DNA from: JBDGYE01 sp039584255
GTDB taxonomy: Bacteria > Gemmatimonadota > Gemmatimonadetes > Palauibacterales > Palauibacteraceae
NCBI GenBank assembly: GCA_039584255.1
Contig: JBDGYE010000054.1
Span: forward strand, 1-18,468
Direction of reading: 5' to 3'
DNA length: 18,468 bases
Shown: piece by piece, positions 7,846-15,143 of the stretch
Position numbering within the stretch: the first letter of the stretch is position 1
Layout of the letters: every line of letters begins with the position of its first letter
Program-made: the position numbers and the translations under genes
Notes under the pieces: generated by a model
What the model saw: only the letters and a program-made list of their open reading frames with translations
Told to the model about the DNA's origin: nothing
The model's database searches: none

Positions 7846-8586
7846 TCAGACGGTCTGCGCCACCATGTAGCGGAGCCTGGCGACGAGCATGTCGATGGCC
7901 ACCTCGTTCCTGTCGCCCCCCCACGGCACGATTACGTGCGCGTGCCGGCGGCTGGGGTCGACGAACTGCAGGTGCATCGGACGGACCGTCTCCTGGTATT
8001 GTCGTACCACCGAATCCAGGGTCCGGCCGCGCTCCTTGATGTCCCGCTGCAGCCTCCTGATGAAGCGCACGTCGGCGTCGGTGTGGACGAAGAGCCGAAT
8101 GTCCATCAGCTCGCGGAGCTCGGGCTCCGCCAGCACGAGGATTCCGTCCACGATCACCACGGGCGTCGGCTCGACGCACCGGGTCTCCTCCGTTCTCCGG
8201 TGGACCGTGAAGTCGTAGACGGGGACGTCCACCGCACGCCCCGCGAGAAGCTCGCGCAGGTGAACGGCCATCAGGGGCGTCTCGAGGCTGTCAGGGTGAT
8301 CGTAGTTGATGCGGCGGCGCTCCTCCAGCGAGAGGTGGGGGTTGTCGCGGTAGTACGAGTCGTGATGCAGAAGGCTTACTACCGTCGGCTCGAGCCCTCG
8401 AATGATCTCCCCGACGACGGTGGTCTTGCCGGAACCGCTGCCTCCGGCGACGCCCATGACGATGGGTCTGGCGCCGGAATTACGCTCGCGCGTGAGGCGA
8501 TCGACGGCGTCGTCGTCGTCGAGGGTGCCTGTAGCAGCCTTGCCGCCCGTGGCGGTCTTCCTGGCGGTGCGAGCGTTGCTGGACAT
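7846..8586 (-). CDS. udk: Uridine kinase
   Basis: The 246-aa enzyme phosphorylates uridine/cytidine to UMP/CMP in pyrimidine salvage. Visible motifs are the P-loop GGSGSGKTT at 48-56, HHDSYYR at 74-80, NYDHPDS at 94-100, VYDFTVHRRTEETR at 123-136, the Walker-B-like VIVDGIL at 144-150, the lid region RRLQRDIKERGRTL at 177-190, and VPWGGDRNEVAID near the C-terminus. The family includes phosphoribulokinase, but motif order and size favour uridine kinase. The first 40 residues are a low-complexity tail (Ala/Thr/Lys, then DDDD) that most uridine kinases lack. ATG 8586 was chosen for GGGGAGG with 6-nt spacing; an upstream in-frame start at 8637 would nearly touch the preceding gene. It follows the glycosyltransferase by 51 bp. 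Confidence 0.92.
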   Translation of the reverse strand: MSSNARTARKTATGGKAATGTLDDDDAVDRLTRERNSGARPIVMGVAGGSGSGKTTVVGEIIRGLEPTVVSLLHHDSYYRDNPHLSLEERRRINYDHPDSLETPLMAVHLRELLAGRAVDVPVYDFTVHRRTEETRCVEPTPVVIVDGILVLAEPELRELMDIRLFVHTDADVRFIRRLQRDIKERGRTLDSVVRQYQETVRPMHLQFVDPSRRHAHVIVPWGGDRNEVAIDMLVARLRYMVAQTV

Positions 8587-8637
8587 CTCTGGCCTCCCCT
8601 CAGGATGACGAGATGGCGCTTGAACAACGATAACCAC

Positions 8638-9471
8638 TTACGGGCGCGAAGGCGAAGAATCCCAAGCCTGCTCGAGTCCGTTGGAGGCATGCCAGGATCC
8701 TGCCCGCTTCTTCGCCTCCAGCACGGAGACGAGGCCGGGCACGGCCCTGCTCGGGTGGTACAGATGGAACACCACTCCCCGTCCGCGGAGGCCTGAGGGT
8801 CGCACGCCGGATGCTCTCAGCCTCCAGTCCAGGTCCGAGTCCTCGCCTCCCCAGAAGCCCTGTCCCTGGAAGTCGTTATCGAAACCGTTGATACGAAGGA
8901 GATCGCCGCGCCACACGGCCAGATTCGCTCCGAGGGCGGAAGTGCGCCGCCGCCTCCACACACGGGCCGCGGCCTCTGGGAACCGGATGCCGTACCTGAG
9001 CTTTCGGACTCGTCCCCGGAGCCACTGCCCGAGTAGCCAGGCGCCGCTGTCCAACCGGATCGGCGATACCTCTCCTGCCAGCAGGTCGCCAGTCAGCTCG
9101 CGTCCGAGGTCGACTCGACGCCCGCAGACGAAGTGTCCCTCGCGGGCCCGTCGGCGGTGGTCCTGGACGAAGCGCCGGGAGGGGATGCAGTCGCTGTCGG
9201 AGAAGACGAGGTAGTCGGCCCGGGATGTGGCTACGGCTCTGTTGAGGATCCTCGCCTTCCGCCAGCCTCGATCCTCCTGCCAAACGTGCCGGACTTGGAG
9301 GCCGTGGTCGGCGCGTTCCCCCGCTACCTGCAGAACGTTTGGGCCGGATCCGTCGTCCGCGATGGCGATCGAGAAGTCGTCATCCGTCTGGTTGCGGTAT
9401 CCCTCGAGCGCGAACCGAACGAAGTCCGCGTTGTTGTACGCCGACAGGATGACCTCGATCGACGTGCTCAC
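8638..9471 (-). CDS. Family 2 glycosyltransferase
   Basis: The 277-aa protein has the GT-A fold pattern: VILSAYNNADFVRFALEGYRNQT near the N-terminus (nucleotide binding), IADDGSG at 37-43, and the metal-binding SDSDCIP at 91-97 (DXD-like). A galactosyltransferase-type C-terminal motif, INGFDNDFQGQGFWGGEDSD, lies at 194-213, with HLYHP at 236-240. It likely transfers a sugar from a nucleotide-sugar to a polysaccharide, lipid or protein acceptor; donor and acceptor are unknown. The start is GTG at 9471, supported by GAGG about 8 nt upstream and by the protein beginning directly with the first beta-strand. It is 25 bp after the peptidase stop. It has no membrane segment, so it is cytosolic or peripheral to the membrane. 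Confidence 0.85.
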   Translation of the reverse strand: MSTSIEVILSAYNNADFVRFALEGYRNQTDDDFSIAIADDGSGPNVLQVAGERADHGLQVRHVWQEDRGWRKARILNRAVATSRADYLVFSDSDCIPSRRFVQDHRRRAREGHFVCGRRVDLGRELTGDLLAGEVSPIRLDSGAWLLGQWLRGRVRKLRYGIRFPEAAARVWRRRRTSALGANLAVWRGDLLRINGFDNDFQGQGFWGGEDSDLDWRLRASGVRPSGLRGRGVVFHLYHPSRAVPGLVSVLEAKKRAGSWHASNGLEQAWDSSPSRP

Positions 9472-9496
9472 GCTGCAGCCTCGGGCGCCGTTCGCG

Positions 9497-11062
9497 CTAC
9501 CGATCCCAACTTCTTCGCGCCGTCTCGCACTCTGTCCACGCCCCCGGCTCTCCGCCTCGGGTGCGCGGCAGGTGGGCCCGGTCCCGCGGCACCCGCTCGG
9601 GATCTTCCGAGGCGGCGTAAGCCAGAACCGCGGCCAGCGTCGCGTTCTCCTTCAGGTCGTCGAAGACGATCTTGTCGTAGGTATCCCGGTCGGTGTGCCA
9701 GGTGTACTGGCGGTACTCCTCGTAGTTGGACTGCAGCCGGAAGGCCGGCGCGTCCCTGCACACGAACGTGATGTGGTCGCTGGCGCGGTTCTCCTGCGCC
9801 CCGGGGAACTCCAGGGTCACGTGGCCGCTGATCCGGCGGGGCACCTGGGCCATCCATTTCGCGATGTGCTGGCCCGCGTATAGGAAACCCTGCCCCTCGA
9901 TGCGCTCGATCCGCCATGTGCCGTTGTCCTGGTTGAAGCCCGCCTGCAGGCCCTCGACGACCTCCGGATGGTCTTCGGCGAAGGCGCGCGATCCGATGTG
10001 GCCCACCTCCTCCGCGCCCCAGTGGCCCACCAGGATCGTCCTCCTCGGCTCTGGATACGCGGCCTTCAGGATCCGCATCGCCTCCAGCATGGTGATCGTG
10101 CCGGTACCGTTATCCGTCGCACCCGTCGCCCCGTGGAACGAGTCGAGGTGGGCCATGAGAAGGACGTACTCCTCCGGAAGCTCGGTTCCCCGAAGCTCGG
10201 CGATGACATTCACCTGCTGGACCTCTCCCAGGTCTTCCGCCTCCGCCTCCACGCGGACGCGCGGGCTCTGGCCGTTCGCTGCGAGCCTGAACAACATTCC
10301 GTAGTCCTCACACGAGAGATCAGCCCCGACGGCTTGGCGGGTCACCGTGTCGGCCACCTTGTTTACTCCCCAGCCCTGGGACCAGCGGGAGGTCAGGATG
10401 CCCGCGGCTCCCGCCTCATCCAGCGCCTTCTCGCGGCGCTCCCAGGATGAGCCCAGCGGCCGGAGCCGCCGGCCAAACTCGCGCTGCATTGCCGAGCGCA
10501 GCGAGTCGACCCGCTCCACCGTCTCCACGCGGGCAAAGCGCGTTAGCTCCTGGGGCGCGCGGCACATGGGCTCGGGGGCCGTCGTCAGAACGAACTTGCC
10601 AGCCACGGTCTGCAGCCACTCGGCAGCCGACTCCTCCGTCAGCCCCTCCGGAGGCATGACCACCTCGCCTTCCACCGGGCCCCTCGTGCCCGGGCTCCAG
10701 CCGAGCAAGGTTGCGTCCAGCGTCTGGACTCTCGGCGAGACCAGGTCCACGTGCAGGGCTCCTCTCCGCCAACCGCGCCACGTGCCGTACTCCTCCTTTC
10801 GGACGGGGATTCCCCAGCTCCGGTAGAGGTCCACCAGCCACTGCGCCGCGGCATCGAACTCGGGCGTGCCCGCCAGCCGCGGCCCGATGGAGTCCATGAG
10901 CGCCTGAGCGAGTCGCTCGGTCCGGGAGCTCTCCATTCCCTCGGCCCAGATCTTCCTGATCACCGGGTCGTCGGTCGGAAAGTCCTGGGCCGGGGCCGAG
11001 CGAGGGGCAAGCGCCGCGAAGGCACACAGTAGGGCCGCGCGAGCCGTCATCCTCTTGAGCAA
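9497..11062 (-). CDS. Secreted M28-family metallopeptidase
   Basis: The 521-aa protein has a signal peptide (MLKRMTARAALLCAFAALAP, cleavage near SAPAQ at 22-26). A middle region resembles a protease-associated insertion (about 105-250). The di-zinc M28 catalytic core follows: HLDSF with His305, GATDNGTGT with Asp317, WGAEEVG with Glu351/Glu352, FNQDNGTW with Asp379, and WHTDRDTYDKI with His456. All five metal ligands and the catalytic glutamate appear present, so it should be an active aminopeptidase or carboxypeptidase in the periplasm or outside. The start is TTG at 11062, with AAGGAG six bases upstream. The downstream ATG at 11050 has no usable ribosome site and would shorten the signal peptide. 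It is the first gene of the leftward group that includes the glycosyltransferase and uridine kinase. Confidence 0.91.
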   Translation of the reverse strand: MLKRMTARAALLCAFAALAPRSAPAQDFPTDDPVIRKIWAEGMESSRTERLAQALMDSIGPRLAGTPEFDAAAQWLVDLYRSWGIPVRKEEYGTWRGWRRGALHVDLVSPRVQTLDATLLGWSPGTRGPVEGEVVMPPEGLTEESAAEWLQTVAGKFVLTTAPEPMCRAPQELTRFARVETVERVDSLRSAMQREFGRRLRPLGSSWERREKALDEAGAAGILTSRWSQGWGVNKVADTVTRQAVGADLSCEDYGMLFRLAANGQSPRVRVEAEAEDLGEVQQVNVIAELRGTELPEEYVLLMAHLDSFHGATGATDNGTGTITMLEAMRILKAAYPEPRRTILVGHWGAEEVGHIGSRAFAEDHPEVVEGLQAGFNQDNGTWRIERIEGQGFLYAGQHIAKWMAQVPRRISGHVTLEFPGAQENRASDHITFVCRDAPAFRLQSNYEEYRQYTWHTDRDTYDKIVFDDLKENATLAAVLAYAASEDPERVPRDRAHLPRTRGGEPGAWTECETARRSWDR

Positions 11063-11368
11063 TGGCGTCTCCTTGTCGGGTTCGAGGAGGGCTAATCTGT
11101 GTCACCGTCGCCCCGATGACGAGTTGCACTCCGCCGGGATCGACCGGAAGCAAAGCGGACGAGCTCCGTCGCTGGACTCGGCGGCCTCTCCCGCGGGAGG
11201 ATTGGACCGCCGTCGCGACCCGCTGTTGTGACAAACCGACACGCCGCAGCGGAGTCCCGGTTCGGCGGAGCGGAGCACGCTGTAGGTTTCCCCCACGGCC
11301 AGGGCGGCAGCTGCCGCCCGGAGCCGTTTCACGCAGCAAGGTACGTGGCAGCAATCGGGGAGCCTCGG
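11063..11368. other. Divergent intergenic region upstream of peptidase and phosphofructokinase
   Basis: This 306-bp stretch must contain the promoters for both divergent genes. It holds a 12-bp palindrome CTCCCGCGGGAG at 11188-11199 and a longer one at 11302-11319. No protein that looks real is encoded; the open frames here have Arg/Pro/Ser-rich translations. No clear -35/-10 pair stood out. Confidence 0.5.
11302..11319. promoter_or_regulatory. 18-bp perfect palindrome upstream of phosphofructokinase
   Basis: GGGCGGCAGCTGCCGCCC is its own reverse complement and lies 49 bp before the phosphofructokinase start. It could be a dimeric repressor site or a leader hairpin. In GC-rich DNA a palindrome of this length can also occur by chance. 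Confidence 0.35.
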
Positions 11369-12475
11369 ATGACTGAAGAGATCAAGCGGATTGCCATCAA
11401 CACCGGCGGCGGAGACGCCCCCGGCCTCAACGCCGTCATTCGGGCGGTGGTACTGTCGGCCTTGAAGCGCGACTGGGAGGTGCACGGTATCCGCGACGGA
11501 TACGGGGGGCTTCTGGCGCCCGACGACTATCCCCACGGCGGAGTCATCCCGCTTTGCAGGGAGTCCGTCCGCGGCATCACGCATCTGGGAGGGACGATCA
11601 TCGGCACCACCAGTTCGGGGAACCCCCTCGCCTACCCGACCCTGGGCGAGGACGGACAGTGGTACGAGCGCGATCGGTCGGACGAGCTGGTGGCGGCTTT
11701 CGCTGAGCATGGCCTGGATGCCTTGATCGCGGTGGGCGGTGACGGCTCGCTGGCCATTGCCAACGTCCTGTCCGGCAAGGGCCTGCGGGTTGTGGGGGTG
11801 CCAAAGACGATCGATAACGATCTCGAAGAGACGGTCGTAACGTTCGGCTTCGACACGGCCGTTACCTTCGCCGCCGAGTGCCTGGACAGACTGCACTCGA
11901 CCGCTGAGGCGCACCGGAGAGTGCTCGTGGTGGAGGTGATGGGGCGGTACGCCGGCTGGATCGCGCTGCACGCCGGCCTTGCCGGGACGGCCGACGCGAT
12001 CCTGATCCCGGAGATCCCGTACCACATCGAGAAGGTCGCCGGGAAAATAGAACAGCGGGAGGCGCTGGGCCGCCATTTCTCCATCGTCGTGGTCGCCGAG
12101 GGCGCCTACCCCGAGGGTGGTGACCGCTCCGTGGTCGAGCGCCGGATGGGTCGTTCGGAGCGGCTGGGAGGAATAGGCGACGTGGTGGCCGACGGGCTCG
12201 CCGAGCTCACCGGAAAGGAGACTCGCACGGTGGTCCTCGGACACCTGCTGAGGGGCGGAGGGCCGACGACCCGAGACCGAATCCTCTCGCTGCGCTTCGG
12301 CGCCGCGGCGGTACGCGCTCTGGCTGACGGGTGCTACGGATGCATGGTCGCCCTGGACCCTCCACGCGTCCGGAACGTTCCCCTCTCGCGAGCAGTCCGC
12401 CGCATGAAGACCGTTCCTCTGGACAGTGACACGCTCTGCACCGCCCGCGAGCTCGGAATCTGCTTCGGCGACTGA
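11369..12475 (+). CDS. pfkA: 6-phosphofructokinase (group III-like)
   Basis: The 368-aa cytosolic enzyme phosphorylates fructose 6-phosphate to fructose 1,6-bisphosphate in glycolysis. Seen are NTGGGDAPGLNAVIRA at 11-26, the donor-binding AVGGDGSLAIA at 121-131, the catalytic PKTIDNDL at 145-152, TFGFDTA at 158-164, VEVMGRYAGWIALHAG at 188-203, and VVAEGAYPEGG at 241-251. The motif set resembles group III phosphofructokinases (actinobacterial and related types). A Gly in GGDGS goes with ATP as donor, while Lys in PKTID is also found in pyrophosphate-dependent enzymes, so the donor is probably ATP but not certain. ATG 11369 has GGGGAG at proper spacing. The frame is open upstream to 11228 but that part does not look like protein. 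It converges on the pyrophosphatase gene. Confidence 0.92.
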   Translation: MTEEIKRIAINTGGGDAPGLNAVIRAVVLSALKRDWEVHGIRDGYGGLLAPDDYPHGGVIPLCRESVRGITHLGGTIIGTTSSGNPLAYPTLGEDGQWYERDRSDELVAAFAEHGLDALIAVGGDGSLAIANVLSGKGLRVVGVPKTIDNDLEETVVTFGFDTAVTFAAECLDRLHSTAEAHRRVLVVEVMGRYAGWIALHAGLAGTADAILIPEIPYHIEKVAGKIEQREALGRHFSIVVVAEGAYPEGGDRSVVERRMGRSERLGGIGDVVADGLAELTGKETRTVVLGHLLRGGGPTTRDRILSLRFGAAAVRALADGCYGCMVALDPPRVRNVPLSRAVRRMKTVPLDSDTLCTARELGICFGD

Positions 12476-12601
12476 CGTGAGCCTGCAGCGCGGGTCAGCA
12501 GCACCTTCAACCCGCGATCAGCCAGGCGGCGCGGGTGGTGTCATTTCCGGCCAGTGGCAGCCGCTCCCTGGCGCCCGCTGCGGGGGGCGCGTCGCTGACC
12601 C

Positions 12602-13222
12602 CTACCGGCCCGCCTCGAGGAACTGGAGGCGATAGTCCTCCATGCTGGCCTTGATGACCGCCTGGGCGTGCGCGCGGTCGTAAGGATCGCCGATCGAAAC
12701 CGAGATCTCCTCGTGCGGGCTCATCTTGTAGGTAGCGAAGTAATGCACGAGGCGATCGACCACCACGACCGGGAGCTCGTCGATGTCGCGCACGTGGTCG
12801 TAGACGGGGTCGGCGTGGAGGACGCCGATGATCTTGTCGTCGGCGAAACCGTCATCCAGCATCGGAAGGCCGCCGATGACCCTGGCGCGTATGATCACCT
12901 CGCCGCGGATGATGGGCCGCTCGCTGAGCACACAGATGTCCAGCGGATCTCCATCGCCACCGCGGGCTCCCTCGAACAGGGCTCCGACGCCCGGGCCGGA
13001 ATAGGTACGCGGGATGAATCCGTACAAGGCCGGTGGCTGCGACGACGTCGTTTGCGGCCGGTCGATGTAGGTATACCCGGTCACCTTGTCGACCTCGTAC
13101 TTCATGAGATCGTGAGGCGTGATCTCGACGTAGGCGTTCACGATCTCGGGTGGGAACGGACCCACCTCGAGGCCGTGCCAGGGGTGCGGACGCCAGTGGT
13201 AGAACTCGGGCGGTGTGCTCAT
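12602..13222 (-). CDS. ppa: Inorganic pyrophosphatase, family I
   Basis: The 206-aa cytosolic enzyme hydrolyses pyrophosphate to phosphate with Mg2+. The family I signature DGDPLDI is at 90-96. Other active-site landmarks are EITPHDLMKYEVDKVTGY at 33-50, YGFIPRTY at 67-74, LDDGFADDKIIGV at 122-134 (metal-binding Asp and Lys), and HYFATYK at 160-166. The length is slightly above the usual bacterial enzyme (about 175 aa) because of an N-terminal extension starting MSTPPEFYHWRPHPWHGLEV. ATG 13222 has only a weak ribosome site. Its stop faces the phosphofructokinase stop, 126 bp away. If the phosphofructokinase used pyrophosphate, this enzyme would compete for it. Confidence 0.94.
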   Translation of the reverse strand: MSTPPEFYHWRPHPWHGLEVGPFPPEIVNAYVEITPHDLMKYEVDKVTGYTYIDRPQTTSSQPPALYGFIPRTYSGPGVGALFEGARGGDGDPLDICVLSERPIIRGEVIIRARVIGGLPMLDDGFADDKIIGVLHADPVYDHVRDIDELPVVVVDRLVHYFATYKMSPHEEISVSIGDPYDRAHAQAVIKASMEDYRLQFLEAGR

Positions 13223-13443
13223 GGGCTCGCAGCGCAGCGGTTGTAAATCCTTTTGACTCCCTCGGTGTCAGAATAGGAGCGGCTCCGCGCGGAAACGCAA
13301 ATCCGCGCCCGCCGATCGAGGGCGCGCGACCGAACCAAAGGCCCGGCCGCGCCCATGTTGCGGGCGACGACCCGCAGGCCGACATTGGGTGGCCCGGCCC
13401 GGCGAGGCCGGCCACACTGACACGAAAGAGGGGGACTGGAGTA
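13223..13443. promoter_or_regulatory. Divergent promoter region between pyrophosphatase and the small exported protein
   Basis: This gap must drive both divergent genes. Around 13240-13276 it is distinctly AT-richer than its surroundings and contains TTGACT at 13253-13258, a good -35-like hexamer. No well-spaced -10 box was found for either strand, so exact promoters are not assigned. Confidence 0.3.
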
Positions 13444-13926
13444 ATGAAGAAGCTCGTCGTATTGGCGGCGCTCCTGTTCGTGGCGAAAAGCGCCTACGCG
13501 CAGGAGCAGTACCTGGAGCTCGTGCGCTCCGACCTCAAGACCCAGAAGGTGGCCCTCATCACCGAGGCCATGCAGATGACGGACGAGCAGTCCGAGGCCT
13601 TCTGGCCGATCTACCGGGAGTACGATCTCGAGCTGACGAAGCTCGGCGACGTTCGGCTGGCGGCCATCAAGGACTTCGCGGCCAACTACAACACGATGAC
13701 GGACGAGAAGGCGGACGAGCTGGCGAAGTCCGCGATCGGGGGCGAGAAGGACCGTACGAAGCTCCGTGAGAAGTACTACAAGAAGTTCGCCAAGGAGCTG
13801 TCGCCGACGGTGGCCGCCCGCTGGTGGCAGGTGGAGCGTCAGATCGGCCTGCTGATGGACCTGCAGATCGCTAACGAGATGCCCCTGGTCCAGAAGGGGC
13901 GAGAGGAACCCACGGGGCAACCGTAG
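13444..13926 (+). CDS. Small exported helical protein of unknown function
   Basis: The 160-aa product has a clear signal peptide (MKKLVVLAALLFVAKSAYAQ, cleavage after AYA at 19). The mature part is highly charged and probably helical, with MQMTDEQSEAFWPIYREYDLELTKL, then MTDEKADELAKSA, and KYYKKFAKELSPTVAARWWQVERQI. The repeated MTDEQ/MTDEK segments followed by E/K-rich helices recall Spy/CpxP-type (LTXXQ) periplasmic proteins, but the similarity is general and no signature was confirmed. A periplasmic location is inferred from the signal. ATG 13444 is preceded by GGAG at short spacing. It is a single-gene unit: divergent from the pyrophosphatase and convergent with proline dehydrogenase, with a strong hairpin just after its stop. 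Confidence 0.82.
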   Translation: MKKLVVLAALLFVAKSAYAQEQYLELVRSDLKTQKVALITEAMQMTDEQSEAFWPIYREYDLELTKLGDVRLAAIKDFAANYNTMTDEKADELAKSAIGGEKDRTKLREKYYKKFAKELSPTVAARWWQVERQIGLLMDLQIANEMPLVQKGREEPTGQP

Positions 13927-13960
13927 GACCGCAGGACTCATCGCGATTCGCACTACGAAG

Positions 13961-13989
13961 ACGGGTCGCCGGCCAGGCCGGCGACCCGT
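13961..13989. terminator. Likely bidirectional terminator hairpin
   Basis: ACGGGTCGCCGGCC (13961-13974) and GGCCGGCGACCCGT (13976-13989) are exact reverse complements around a single A, so the hairpin is about 12 bp with a short loop. It lies between two convergent stops (13926 and 14020). No long T run follows on either side. Confidence 0.7.
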
Positions 13990-14019
13990 TCGCGTCGAGG
14001 CCCGTGGGCGCGTGAGTCG

Positions 14020-14949
14020 CTACCGGGCGAAGGCGTTCCGCAGCACGAAGAGCACGTTCGCGGGCCGCTCGGCGAGCCGACGCATGTACCACGGGAACCA
14101 GTACTCGCCGTAGCTGATCAGCACGCGCACCCGGTGGCCGTCCCTCGCCAGCCTGGCCTGGGCCTCCCTCTGGATTCCGTACAGCATCTGGATCTCGTAT
14201 GCGTCGGCCTCGACGCCCGTGGCCACCGCCCGTTCCCGGACGCGTTTGATGAGGCCCATGTCGTGCGTTCCGAACGCCGCCTGCGCCTCGCCCTCGGCCA
14301 CCGCTTCCAGCAACCGATCCGACAGCCGCAGGAACGCTTCGTCGACGTCCGTCTTGCGCGGATAAGCCAGATCCGCCGGCTCCTTGTAGGCGCCCTTCAC
14401 GAGCCGGATCATCGGGCGCAAGGGAAGCAACGACTCGAGGTCGCCCGGCGTGCGATACAGGTAGGACTGCAGGCACAGGCCAACGTTCTCGTACCGTTCG
14501 CGCAGGCGTCGGAACAGGTCGAGGGTGGGCTCCACATATGCCGACGACTCCATGTCGACTGCGACGAAACGATTCCTCGCGGCAGACTCCTCGACGACCC
14601 GCTCAACGTTCCGGTGAGCTACGTCCAGCCCCAGATCGAGCCCGAGGTGGGTGGGCTTCACGGAGATGTAGGCGTCGAGGCCGCGGTCGGACACCCGACC
14701 GAGAATCTCCTCGTAGGCCGACACGACTTCCTCGGCGGCCGCTGCGTCGCCCACGTTCTCGCCGAGCAGGGTCAGGATCGATGTGATCCCACTCGCGACC
14801 ATTGAATCCGCGGCGTCAACGGCCGATTCCAGCTCTTCGCCGGGCATGAAACGGGTAACTGCGCGCTGAACGAAGGCGCGGCGCGAGAGCCGGTCGGAGA
14901 GCCAGCGACTCTCGGATCCCTTCAGCAGGAGCTGGCGCGCGATTCCCAT
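14020..14949 (-). CDS. Proline dehydrogenase (monofunctional)
   Basis: The 309-aa flavoenzyme oxidises proline to 1-pyrroline-5-carboxylate, passing electrons via FAD to quinone. Family landmarks are visible: YISVKPTHLGLD at 94-105, VAVDMESSAYVEPTLDLF at 129-146, IRLVKGAYKEP at 181-191, AFGTHD at 225-230, EIQMLYGIQ at 252-260, and YMRRLAERPAN at 288-298, whose paired arginines bind the proline carboxylate. The length matches stand-alone proline dehydrogenases of the Thermus/Bacillus type, not fused PutA; no P5C dehydrogenase is in the window. ATG 14949 was chosen for GGAGG five bases upstream; an in-frame start at 14985 lacks such a site. It is divergent from the amino-acid permease, with 194 bp between start codons. 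Confidence 0.93.
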   Translation of the reverse strand: MGIARQLLLKGSESRWLSDRLSRRAFVQRAVTRFMPGEELESAVDAADSMVASGITSILTLLGENVGDAAAAEEVVSAYEEILGRVSDRGLDAYISVKPTHLGLDLGLDVAHRNVERVVEESAARNRFVAVDMESSAYVEPTLDLFRRLRERYENVGLCLQSYLYRTPGDLESLLPLRPMIRLVKGAYKEPADLAYPRKTDVDEAFLRLSDRLLEAVAEGEAQAAFGTHDMGLIKRVRERAVATGVEADAYEIQMLYGIQREAQARLARDGHRVRVLISYGEYWFPWYMRRLAERPANVLFVLRNAFAR

Positions 14950-14971
14950 CGAAGCCTCCGCTCGCTTCCAG

Positions 14972-14997
14972 TTGTGTGACCACAAGCGCGACGCTTG
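14972..14997. promoter_or_regulatory. Overlapping inverted repeats in the divergent promoter
   Basis: TTGTG-tgac-CACAA (14972-14985) and CAAGCG-cga-CGCTTG (14983-14997) overlap by three bases. They lie 23 to 48 bp upstream of the proline dehydrogenase start. Placement suggests an operator for a dimeric regulator controlling one or both divergent units; no regulator gene is in the window. Confidence 0.35.
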
Positions 14998-15143
14998 CCC
15001 GCAATGTACCCGCGCCGCGGTCGTGCCCGGAAGCCTGCCGGTGCCGTATGTTTGCCCGACCGAGTCTCCGCGGCTGCCGGGCGCTGACGTGGCAGACCGG
15101 GCCGCTGGAGGCTTGGAGGGCGAGTCGAGATCGGGGAGGTTCT

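Noticed and set aside
11102..12244. Long minus-strand open frame opposite phosphofructokinase
   Set aside because: Phosphofructokinase motifs on the plus strand are unambiguous; the antisense translation shows no family pattern.
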